Shown here piece by piece: positions 35,799-43,490 of a DNA stretch of 64,000 bases. Positions within the stretch are counted from its first letter, which is position 1; each line of letters begins with the position of its first letter. The translations under genes and the position numbers were made by a program. Origin of the DNA: Streptococcus sp. HF-1907 (GTDB taxonomy: Bacteria; Bacillota; Bacilli; Lactobacillales; Streptococcaceae); contig NZ_JADNQT010000011.1 in assembly GCF_015594605.1 (NCBI RefSeq), positions 1 through 64,000 on the forward strand. Direction: 5' to 3'. The notes beneath the pieces are model-generated. The model was not told where the DNA came from. It saw only the letters and a list, made by a program, of their open reading frames with translations, and searched no databases.

Positions 35799-37919
35799 AT
35801 GATGAAATTACATGGTCAATCAAAACAAAAATATAGTGTTCGTAAATATGCCGTTGGCACAGCTTCTGTGATGATTGGTTGTTTGTTGATGGCGCCAGCT
35901 GTTTTGGCAGACGAACAAGGTCAATCTAGTGAATGGGTAGATGCAAATGTTTCTCTAGCCGCAAGTACGCCTAACAGCCACACTGTCTCTGTCTCAGATA
36001 CAGCAACGTCAGCAACAACAGCGTCAGCTGATGCTACCGCAGCGAGCACAAGGACTACACCAGCTAGTACCACAACTGATGTAACTCCTAAAACGGATGC
36101 AGCAACCACAGCTGATGTAACTCCAAAAACAGATGTAGTCACAACGACACCAGCAAGCGCAGATACAAGTGCTAAAGCGACTGCTACAACGACTACACCA
36201 GCGACAGCAAACACACCAGTAGTTGAAACAGCTTCAGAAGCGACACAAACGGAAGAAGTACCTGAAACGACTGCAACAACAGAAGCGGAAGTCCCTGAAG
36301 CAGATACGACAGTAGCTACTCAAACACCTGCTATTCCTGATAACGGTCGCTACACTTTTGAAACTCGTACAGAAGTCAAAAATCAAGCAGACATGGACAG
36401 CCCAACCGTCTTTTACATGGAAAAAGGCTCAAGTGTCAACTACGATAAGGTGGTAAATGCCGATGATCACCGTTGGATTTCATACCGCTCTTACTCAGGC
36501 GTTCGTCGCTACGCGCCAATCGCAGAGCTAACAGCTAGCACACCTGTGGCTCCAAAAACTAAGACCGATAAAATAGATACTACGACAAGTAGCACTCAAA
36601 CACTCCCAAGTTCAGGTAGCTATACTTTTGACAAACAAGTAGAAGTCAAAAATCAGGCCAAGGTGGATAGCCCAACACAATTTACCTTTGCTAAAGGGGA
36701 TAGGGTCAATTATGATAAGGTCTTGACAACAGATGGCTACCAATGGCTTTCATATAAGAGTTACAGCGGTACTCGTCGCTATGTAGCTCTCAATAAACTA
36801 AGCCCGTCAAGTACAAAATCATCTAAAACACCAACAACTCCTGTTGTGAAAGGTGATATCACTATCGCCAACCAAACCAGCCAAGGTTTTGACGTTGTTG
36901 TCAAAAATGTCAAGGATAGCCAAGGTGTCAAAGAAGTTAAGGTTCCTGTCTGGTCTGAAAAAGATGGTCAAGATGACTTGATTTGGTACACTGCTAAAGC
37001 CGATACCGATAACACCTACAAAGTCAATGTGGATGTCAAAGACCACAAGAACAACACAGGTGTTTACAATGTTCACCTTTACTATGTTGAAAATAATGGT
37101 CAATTAAAAGGAGTTGCAGGTACTCAAGTGACTGTTAAAGAAGCTAAAGCGCAAGCAGAACAAACTGAAACAAGTCTCCCAGCTAGTGGTAGCTACACTT
37201 TCACAGCACGCACAAGCATCAAATCAGAAGCTAAGATGGATGCACCAACGATTGCTTACTATGACAAGGGTGATAGCGTCAATTATGATAAAGTCGTCAA
37301 AGCAGATGGCTACCAATGGCTTTCTTACATGAGCTATTCAGGTAACCGTCGCTATCTTCCTGTTGAAGCCTTGACAAGTACAAAGACAGCTGATAGCAAA
37401 GCGACTACGGATACTTCTAAAAAAGATAGCACTAAAACTGATGTGAAACCAGCAACTAATGATGTAGCGACAGCCAAATCTACTCTTCCAGCCAGCGGTA
37501 GCTATACTTTTGACAAGGAAGTTGAGGTTAAAGCTAGCGCTAGTGTGACTGCTCCAACGCAGTTCACCTTTACAGCTGGGGAAACCATCAACTACGACAA
37601 GAGCTTGGTTGCGGATAACCACCAATGGATTTCTTACACTAACTACAAGGGTGTTCGTCGTTATGTTGACTTGGGACAAGTAACGGCTAGCACTACAAGT
37701 GAAAAAATAGCAACCGATACGACTCTTCCAAGCAGCGGTAGTTATACTTTCACAACACGCACAGCTATCACTAATGAAGCCAGCAATTCAGCGCCAGTCT
37801 TTGCCTACTATAACGCAGGCAGTAGTGTCAACTACGATAAAATCGTCAAAGCTGACGGTGCCAACTGGCTAAGCTATATCAGTGGTTCAGGCGTTCGTCG
37901 TTATATTAAAGTGAATTAA
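35799..37919 (+). CDS. Secreted multi-repeat SH3b surface protein
   Basis: 706 aa. The YSIRK-type signal is QKYSVRKYAVGTASVMIG, with cleavage near VLADEQ. A Thr/Ala-rich linker is followed by five bacterial SH3 repeats, each opening (L/I)P..G.YTF and ending RRY. One GBS Bsp-like domain (KGDITIANQTSQGFDVVVKNV...) sits between repeats 2 and 3. There is no LPXTG. The SH3 repeats probably bind cell wall. No hydrolase domain is present. AAGAAGG supports the start at 35799 over 35778. The promoter carries the LytTR repeats, so it is a predicted regulon member. Confidence 0.85.
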   Translation: MMKLHGQSKQKYSVRKYAVGTASVMIGCLLMAPAVLADEQGQSSEWVDANVSLAASTPNSHTVSVSDTATSATTASADATAASTRTTPASTTTDVTPKTDAATTADVTPKTDVVTTTPASADTSAKATATTTTPATANTPVVETASEATQTEEVPETTATTEAEVPEADTTVATQTPAIPDNGRYTFETRTEVKNQADMDSPTVFYMEKGSSVNYDKVVNADDHRWISYRSYSGVRRYAPIAELTASTPVAPKTKTDKIDTTTSSTQTLPSSGSYTFDKQVEVKNQAKVDSPTQFTFAKGDRVNYDKVLTTDGYQWLSYKSYSGTRRYVALNKLSPSSTKSSKTPTTPVVKGDITIANQTSQGFDVVVKNVKDSQGVKEVKVPVWSEKDGQDDLIWYTAKADTDNTYKVNVDVKDHKNNTGVYNVHLYYVENNGQLKGVAGTQVTVKEAKAQAEQTETSLPASGSYTFTARTSIKSEAKMDAPTIAYYDKGDSVNYDKVVKADGYQWLSYMSYSGNRRYLPVEALTSTKTADSKATTDTSKKDSTKTDVKPATNDVATAKSTLPASGSYTFDKEVEVKASASVTAPTQFTFTAGETINYDKSLVADNHQWISYTNYKGVRRYVDLGQVTASTTSEKIATDTTLPSSGSYTFTTRTAITNEASNSAPVFAYYNAGSSVNYDKIVKADGANWLSYISGSGVRRYIKVN

Positions 37920-37939
37920 ATTCGTAATCGATTAAATCT

Positions 37940-37972
37940 TAAAATCTGGGCAGAACTTGTCCAGATTTTTTG
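37940..37972 (+). terminator. SH3 protein gene terminator
   Basis: AAATCTGG/CCAGATTT followed by TTT. Confidence 0.85.
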
Positions 37973-37982
37973 GGTTTAAAAA

Positions 37983-37999
37983 CTTAAAGAAGTCTTAAA
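37983..37999 (-). promoter_or_regulatory. Perfect CiaR-type direct repeat
   Basis: On the minus strand this is TTTAAG-N5-TTTAAG, the CiaR consensus. No -10 lies 10 bp downstream in that direction. It sits about 50 bp upstream of the -10 of the ferric reductase gene. Confidence 0.4.
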
Positions 38000-38087
38000 C
38001 CATTTGTCGCTTTAAGCATAAAAATAGACTGGGGTCATTGTGCTCTATATAATGGGATATTATGTAGAAATGTGAGGAAACTCGGTC

Positions 38088-39283
38088 ATGAAATCTTGGA
38101 AGGGCTTAGTGCTTATCCTGTTTAGTATTGTTATCACGGCTTTGGCGTGGGTCTCTGCGGTCAGATCATGTTTATCGTGCCGGGGGTGGCTTTGACGACC
38201 TTGGCTTTGACTTTTGCGCTAGCGACGAAGAGTCGTTTCTTAGAAGAAATCTTCCACGGCATCGAAAATATGTACTTTTTCCATAAAGTGATGGCGGTCT
38301 TTTCGATGGTTTTGCTGGTCATGCATAATGTTGCTATGGGAGCTGGTTTATGGAGCAATAGCCTGGCTACAAATTTTGGTCATATGGCTATTTACCTTTT
38401 CTTCAGTATTATTTTAGTGGTGTATCTTGGTAAAAGGCTGAAATATGAAGTGTGGCGGAACATTCACCGTTTTGTTTATTTAGCCTATATTTTGGGGCTC
38501 TTGCATGCCTATCTGATTTTGGGTGGTACTTTGCTGGCACCGACTTTTCTTGGTCTAGTTAGCTTGGTTTACACGTTGATTGGCTTGCTATCGGGATTTT
38601 ATATCATCTTTTTGTATCAAACGTTTGGTTTTCGCAATTATGGACGTGTCAAGGGCATCAAGTACCTCAATCATGATACCACGGAGATTGAATTGGAGAT
38701 GCGACGCGACTTTACTTATGATTTTGGGCAATTTGCTTTCTTGAAAATCTTCCAAGAAGGTTTTGAAACCGCTGCTCACCCCTTCTCAATCTCTGGAGGA
38801 CAGGGCAAGACTATTTTCTTCACTATCAAGTCATCAGGTGATTTCACGACAGACATTTATAAGAAGTTGCAAGTCGGCACTAAGGTCGCTATTGACCGCT
38901 CTTACGGGCACATGACCCTCAAAGATGGGCGTGACAAGCAAGTTTGGATTGCTGGTGGGATTGGCATCACGCCTTTCATTTCCTACATCCGAGAAAATCC
39001 CCTTTTGGACAAAGAAGTTGACTTTTTCTACGCTTTCACTGGTGCTGAAAATGCTGTTTATGTGGATATGCTGCGCGACTATGCCAGCAAAAATCCCAAG
39101 CTGACGCTTCATATCGTGGACAGTAACGTTGATGGCTATCTCAACTTTGATAATTATGATTTGTCAGACAACACGACTGTTTTCATGTGCGGGACTGTCA
39201 AAATGATGACCACCTTCGCCAAAATTTTCCACGAGAAAAATCCAAAAACGGAATTAGTCTATGAAGGGTTCTCATTTAGATAA
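38088..39283 (+). pseudogene. Ferric reductase-like flavocytochrome, frameshifted
   Basis: Translation from the ATG at 38088 (TGTGAGGAAACTC ribosome site, TATAAT at 38048-38053) reads MKSWKGLVLILFSIVITALAW, then loses frame and stops after about 36 codons. The rest of the protein reads from about 38150 one frame back: GQIMFIVPGVALTTLALTFALATKSR..., membrane helices with haem-type histidines, then FAD (HPFSISGG) and NAD (WIAGGIGITPFISY) domains ending at 39283. A single missing G in the GCGGTC run near 38157-38161 would explain it. The GTG at 38147 could start a protein lacking the first helix. Confidence 0.82.
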
Positions 39284-39294
39284 TTTAGCAATCA

Positions 39295-39327
39295 TTTCAG
39301 CTTTCTTTAAGGGTTCTCCGATATACT
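39295..39327 (+). promoter_or_regulatory. CiaR-dependent promoter
   Basis: TTTCAG (39295-39300)-N5-TTTAAG (39306-39311)-N10-TATACT (39322-39327). The spacing is exactly that described for CiaR-activated small-RNA promoters, with one mismatch in the first repeat. Confidence 0.72.
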
Positions 39328-39333
39328 ATAAGC

Positions 39334-39397
39334 ATTCCTAAAACTTTTTCATAAAATCTCCAACGAAGGCGTCGCTCATAGCGGTGCCTTTGTTTTG
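39334..39397 (+). ncRNA. Candidate cia-dependent small RNA (csRNA)
   Basis: The RNA of about 64 nt from the CiaR promoter has a single-stranded 5' part containing AUCUCC (complementary to a Shine-Dalgarno). It ends in AACGAAGGC/GCCUUUGUU with an inner CGCU/AGCG stem and a U-rich tail. Size and layout fit the csRNA class, which represses translation of competence and other genes. Confidence 0.62.
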
Positions 39398-39433
39398 TGA
39401 GGAGAAATGGCTGACGCTTTTAAATAAAAACCT

Positions 39434-39463
39434 TTGACAAAGCCCGTCTTTATCTGTTAGAAT
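39434..39463 (+). promoter_or_regulatory. rpsO promoter
   Basis: TTGACA (39434-39439) and TAGAAT (39458-39463), 18-bp spacer. Confidence 0.75.
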
Positions 39464-39474
39464 AAGAACTGTCG

Positions 39475-39523
39475 AAAAGACAAACCAACTTTTTCTTGGT
39501 TCAAGGAGTGCCAATCCTTGAAC
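39475..39523 (+). promoter_or_regulatory. Structured rpsO leader
   Basis: AACCAA (39483-39488)/TTGGTT (39496-39501) competes with GTTCAAGGA (39499-39507)/TCCTTGAAC (39515-39523). Such alternative hairpins upstream of rpsO suggest autoregulation by S15, as known in several bacteria. Confidence 0.5.
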
Positions 39524-39552
39524 TCGGATGAAGCAATAAAAGGAGAAAAATC

Positions 39553-39822
39553 ATGGCAATTTCAAAAGAGAAAAAAAATGAAATCATTGCACAATACGCA
39601 CGTCACGAAGGTGATACAGGTTCAGTTGAAGTTCAAGTAGCAGTTCTTACTTGGGAAATCAACCACCTTAACGACCACATCAAACAACATAAAAAAGACC
39701 ACGCTACTTACCGTGGATTGATGAAAAAAATCGGTCACCGTCGTAACTTGTTGGCATACCTTCGCCGCAAAGACGTTAACCGTTATCGCGAATTGATCCA
39801 ATCACTTGGACTTCGTCGTTAA
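39553..39822 (+). CDS. rpsO: 30S ribosomal protein S15
   Basis: 89 aa, full length, [57 protein letters not shown]...[18 protein letters not shown] core. It binds 16S rRNA in the platform. AAAAGGAGAAAAATC precedes the ATG. It is monocistronic, with a leader and terminator. Confidence 0.98.
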   Translation: MAISKEKKNEIIAQYARHEGDTGSVEVQVAVLTWEINHLNDHIKQHKKDHATYRGLMKKIGHRRNLLAYLRRKDVNRYRELIQSLGLRR

Positions 39823-39842
39823 TCAAAAGACGTATAAAGCAA

Positions 39843-39880
39843 GAAAGCTACTGGAATCCTGTATTCTGGTGGCTTTTTTC
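39843..39880 (+). terminator. rpsO terminator
   Basis: AAAGCTACTGGAAT/ATTCTGGTGGCTTT followed by a T run. Confidence 0.85.
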
Positions 39881-39938
39881 TTTTTTTGAGCTTGCGGTCA
39901 ATGGTATTGTGGTCTGGAAAAGTATCAAAAAACAATTA

Positions 39939-40012
39939 AAGTGAAAAAAATCACAAAAACTATTGACATTGTTTTTGAAAAGGGTTACAATAACAAGTGA
40001 AGAAAGTCACAA
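39939..40012 (+). promoter_or_regulatory. adhE promoter with two Rex operators
   Basis: TTGACA (39963-39968) and TACAAT (39986-39991) have a 17-bp spacer. They are flanked by AAGTGA-N6-TCACAA at 39939-39956 and again at 39995-40012, both matching the Rex redox-repressor motif. This predicts induction at high NADH. Confidence 0.85.
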
Positions 40013-40093
40013 ACGGTAAAAATAGAAAGAATCGTTGATAAGGACCTCTTCTTAAAAACGCATCTATAACAGACAATATTCGGAGGATATGAG

Positions 40094-42763
40094 ATGGTTA
40101 AAGAAACTAAAATTGAAGAACTAAGCGTAGAAGAAATTGCCCAGCAATACACTGGTCAACTCGTTGATAAAGCTGTTGAAGCTGAAAAAATCTTTGCAAC
40201 TTACACACAAGAACAAGTTGACAAAATTGTTGCAGCCATGGCTCTAGCTGGTTCAGAAGCTTCCTTGGAATTGGCAAAAGAAGCCCACGCTGAAACTGGT
40301 CGTGGTGTCGTTGAAGATAAAGATACAAAAAATCACTTCGCAACTGAAAATGTTTACGAATCAATTAAAAACGAAAAAACAGTTGGCGTTATCGGTGAAG
40401 ATAAAATCTCAGGTAGCATCCAAATTGCAGCTCCTCTTGGTGTCTTAGCTGGTATCGTTCCAACAACCAACCCAACATCAACAACTATGTTCAAGATTTT
40501 GGTGGCTTTGAAAACACGTAATGCTATCGTCTTCTCATTCCACCCAGCAGCTCAAAAATGTTCATCACATGCCGCTCAAATCTTGTACGATGCAGCTATC
40601 AAAGCTGGCGCACCTGAAAACATTGTTCAATGGATTGACAAACCATCAATCGCCAACACAAATGCTTTGATTTCTAACAAGAAAATCGCATCAATCTTGG
40701 CAACTGGTGGACCTGGTATGGTTAACGCAGCCCTCAAATCTGGCAACCCATCAATGGGTGTAGGGGCTGGTAACGGTGCTGTTTACGTTGATGCAACAGC
40801 TCACCTTAACCGCGCTGTTGAAGACCTTCTCTTGTCTAAACGTTTTGACAACGGTATGATTTGTGCGACTGAAAACTCAGCAGTCGTTGAAGCACCAATC
40901 TACAAAGAATGGCTTACTAAAATGCAAGAAAAAGGCGCTTACCTTGTTCCTAAGAAAGACTACAAGAAATTTGAAGATTTCGTCTTCAATGATCACCACG
41001 GTGTAAACGGTCCTGTGGCTGGTATGTCAGCTCAATGGATTTGTGAACACGCAGGTGTTGACTTGCCAGAAGGCAAAGATGTCCTTTTATTTGAACTTGA
41101 TAAGAAGAATATCGGCGAAAAATTGTCTTCTGAAAAATTGTCTCCACTCCTTTCAGTTTACAAAGCTAAGGATCGTGAAGATGGTATTCAAATCGTTAGA
41201 GCCCTCCTTGACTACCAAGGTGCAGGTCACAACTGTGCCATCCAAATTGGTTCTCAAGCTGATCCATTTGTGAAAGAATACGGCGACCGCATGGATTCTT
41301 CACGTATCTTGGTTAACCAACCAGACTCAGTCGGTGGTATCGGGGATATCTATACAGATGCACTCAAAGCCAGCTTAACTCTTGGAACAGGATCATGGGG
41401 GAAAAATTCATTGTCACACAATTTATCAACTGGCGACCTCTTGAATATCAAGACTGTTGCAAAACGTCGTAACCGTCCACAGTGGATTCGCCTTCCAGAA
41501 AAAACTTACTACGAAAAGAATGCTATTTCTTACCTGCAAGATGAAACAGAAGAAATGACACGTGCTATCATCGTTGCTGACCCAGGTATGGTTCAATTCG
41601 GCTTCGTTGATGTTGTTCTTGGTCAATTGGCTCTCCGTGACGAAAAAGTGGTGACTTCACTTTACGGAACAATCAAACCAGACCCAACCCTTGGACAAAC
41701 TATTGAAATCGCTCGTCAAATGCGTGATTTCAAACCTGACACTGTTATCGCAGTCGGTGGTGGTTCTGCCCTTGATGCGGCTAAGATTGCACGTTACATC
41801 TATGAATACTCACTTGACCAAGAAGCAGACTTCCTTGACAGATATGAAAAAGTCAGCGAACTCTTCCTTCGTTTGCAACAAAAATTCATTGATATTCGTA
41901 AACGTATCGTTCGCTTCAAACACCAAGCTGAAACACGTCTCTTCTGTATCCCAACAACATCTGGTACAGGTTCAGAAGTAACACCATACGCTGTTATCAC
42001 TGACGACAACACACACGTTAAATACCCATTGACTGACTACGAATTGACACCGCAAGTGGCTATCGTTGACCCAGAATTCGTTATGACAGTGCCAAAACGT
42101 ACAGTTGCTCTTTCTGGTCTTGATACTTTGTCACATGCCCTTGAATCATACGTATCAGTTATGGCATCTGATTTGACTCGTCCATGGTCACTTCAAGCTA
42201 TCAAACTTGTTATCGAAAACTTGGAAGATTCTTACAACTACGATCATAAGAATCCAACGCTTCGTGGTGAACAAGCGCGTGAAAACATGCACTATGCAGC
42301 AACTCTTGCAGGTATGGCCTTCTCAAATGCCTTCCTTGGTATTAACCACTCTATCGCTCACAAGACTGGTGGTGAATTTGGTCTTCCTCACGGACTTGCT
42401 ATCTCAATCGCTATGCAACACGTTATCCGCTACAACGGTGTGACTGGTAATGTGAAACGCTCAGTTTACCCACGTTACGAAGAATACCGCGGACAACGTG
42501 ACTACGCAGACATCGCTCGCGCTCTTGACCTTAAAGGTAAAGACGATGCAGCCTTGGTTGAAGCACTCTGCGAACGCATTGACAAACTCATGCACGCTGT
42601 TGATGTTGAACCAAAACTCTCTGCTAACGGCGTTACAAAGGAAGCCTTCGATGCAGCAGTGGATAACTTGGCAAGCTTGGCCTACGATGACCAATGTACA
42701 CCAGCAAACCCACGTCAACCATACATTGCTGAACTTAAACAGCTTTTGATTGACATGTTCTAA
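40094..42763 (+). CDS. adhE: Bifunctional acetaldehyde-CoA/alcohol dehydrogenase AdhE
   Basis: 889 aa, full length. The N-terminal aldehyde dehydrogenase domain (to about residue 440) has the catalytic Cys in DNGMICATENS. The C-terminal iron alcohol dehydrogenase domain has GGGSALDAAK, PTTSGTGSEVTPYAVI and the iron-binding histidines in DTLSHALESY and NHSIAHKTGGEFGLPHG. It reduces acetyl-CoA to ethanol, regenerates NAD in mixed-acid fermentation, and forms spirosomes in relatives. CGGAGGATATG is the ribosome site. Control by Rex is predicted. Confidence 0.97.
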   Translation: MVKETKIEELSVEEIAQQYTGQLVDKAVEAEKIFATYTQEQVDKIVAAMALAGSEASLELAKEAHAETGRGVVEDKDTKNHFATENVYESIKNEKTVGVIGEDKISGSIQIAAPLGVLAGIVPTTNPTSTTMFKILVALKTRNAIVFSFHPAAQKCSSHAAQILYDAAIKAGAPENIVQWIDKPSIANTNALISNKKIASILATGGPGMVNAALKSGNPSMGVGAGNGAVYVDATAHLNRAVEDLLLSKRFDNGMICATENSAVVEAPIYKEWLTKMQEKGAYLVPKKDYKKFEDFVFNDHHGVNGPVAGMSAQWICEHAGVDLPEGKDVLLFELDKKNIGEKLSSEKLSPLLSVYKAKDREDGIQIVRALLDYQGAGHNCAIQIGSQADPFVKEYGDRMDSSRILVNQPDSVGGIGDIYTDALKASLTLGTGSWGKNSLSHNLSTGDLLNIKTVAKRRNRPQWIRLPEKTYYEKNAISYLQDETEEMTRAIIVADPGMVQFGFVDVVLGQLALRDEKVVTSLYGTIKPDPTLGQTIEIARQMRDFKPDTVIAVGGGSALDAAKIARYIYEYSLDQEADFLDRYEKVSELFLRLQQKFIDIRKRIVRFKHQAETRLFCIPTTSGTGSEVTPYAVITDDNTHVKYPLTDYELTPQVAIVDPEFVMTVPKRTVALSGLDTLSHALESYVSVMASDLTRPWSLQAIKLVIENLEDSYNYDHKNPTLRGEQARENMHYAATLAGMAFSNAFLGINHSIAHKTGGEFGLPHGLAISIAMQHVIRYNGVTGNVKRSVYPRYEEYRGQRDYADIARALDLKGKDDAALVEALCERIDKLMHAVDVEPKLSANGVTKEAFDAAVDNLASLAYDDQCTPANPRQPYIAELKQLLIDMF

Positions 42764-42782
42764 TCTAGAAGATGCGTTATAG

Positions 42783-42808
42783 CCTTCCCTTCCTCGGGGA
42801 GGTTTTTT
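42783..42808 (+). terminator. adhE terminator
   Basis: CCTTCCC/GGGGAGG followed by T6. Confidence 0.87.
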
Positions 42809-42854
42809 AGATGTTGGTAAGACTTATTGAAAGTTGAAAAAGGATTTTGATATT

Positions 42855-42965
42855 TTCTTAGGTAGTGCGGACGGAAGCAACCTCTTTCGGACGAATGAGA
42901 AAAGCTCCGCTTTTCCTATTTTCAACCTCTAACAGTCTCCCAGACTGTTAGAGCATTCCTATTTC
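42855..42965. repeat. Mosaic hairpin-rich repeat, family A copy 2
   Basis: It contains TTAGGTAGTGCGGACG (the inverse of copy 1), GAAAAGCTCCGCTTTTC, and the hairpin CTCTAACAGTC/GACTGTTAGAG followed by CATTCCTA (the inverse of copy 3). Confidence 0.8.
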
Positions 42966-43003
42966 AGTACAGCTTTCCTGCTAAATGGCAGTGGCAGACG
43001 AGC

Positions 43004-43186
43004 TTGATTTCATTAGTCTTTTACTTGCTAGCAATGGGGTTGTTTATTTATCTAGGCATCTGGCATCAGGTCTACCATGTTTCAGTAGTCTACGGTCTTT
43101 TCCTCTTTATTTTGGGAATTATTCTTTTGAAAATGGGCTTGCGCTTCACCAAAGACGATTGGAAGCGGCTTTGGAACAAGGTTTAA
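43004..43186 (+). CDS. Small two-helix membrane protein, possibly 5'-truncated
   Basis: 60 aa from the TTG at 43004. Two hydrophobic helices (LVFYLLAMGLFIYLGIW and YGLFLFILGIILLKMGL) are followed by a basic tail FTKDDWKRLWNKV. The same frame is open upstream through KWQWQTS into the family A repeat without an ATG, so the repeat may have replaced the original start. No convincing ribosome site precedes the TTG. Confidence 0.45.
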   Translation: MISLVFYLLAMGLFIYLGIWHQVYHVSVVYGLFLFILGIILLKMGLRFTKDDWKRLWNKV

Positions 43187-43211
43187 AATAATCCACAACA
43201 CATCACTCCAT

Positions 43212-43332
43212 TGTATATGAACAACGGCTTGATTCTCGCGGAATTGGTTCAATGTTTATGAACAACGGGGTGATTCTTACAGAATTAGCTTAATGTTCAT
43301 AGACAACGACTTGATTCTGATAAAATCGATTA
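43212..43332. repeat. Three 41-bp tandem repeats upstream of pnp
   Basis: Copies begin TGTATATGAACAACGG (43212), TGTTTATGAACAACGG (43253) and TGTTCATAGACAACGA (43294). Each includes TGATTCT. The period of 41 bp is not a codon multiple. Confidence 0.85.
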
Positions 43333-43340
43333 CATTTATT

Positions 43341-43370
43341 CGCTCAACCAAGATGGCTGAGCGTTTTTTA
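43341..43370 (+). terminator. Terminator upstream of pnp
   Basis: CGCTCA...TGAGCG stem followed by T6. Confidence 0.8.
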
Positions 43371-43383
43371 TTTGTCTAAAATA

Positions 43384-43466
43384 TGATAAAATAGACCTTA
43401 TACGTGGGTTTTATACAAAGCTGAATTTAGCAAGTTGCTAGATTGACCTTTGTAGAAAAACACGTA
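43384..43466 (+). promoter_or_regulatory. pnp promoter and 5' leader hairpin
   Basis: The extended -10 TGATAAAAT (43384-43392) predicts a start near 43399. The RNA then folds at once into a long imperfect stem, 43401-43420 with 43448-43466 (TACGTG...CACGTA ends), topped by TAGCAA/TTGCTA. This recalls the leader stem through which E. coli pnp is autoregulated. Confidence 0.68.
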
Positions 43467-43490
43467 AGCATAATGAATTTGGAGAATCTT

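Noticed and set aside
35921..36214. Minus-strand Val/Ala-rich ORF inside the SH3 protein gene
   Set aside because: A reflection of the Thr/Ala-rich linker codons on the other strand.
42985..43191. 68-aa ORF beginning MAVADELDF
   Set aside because: It overlaps the two-helix membrane protein in another frame, has no ribosome site, and is less protein-like.
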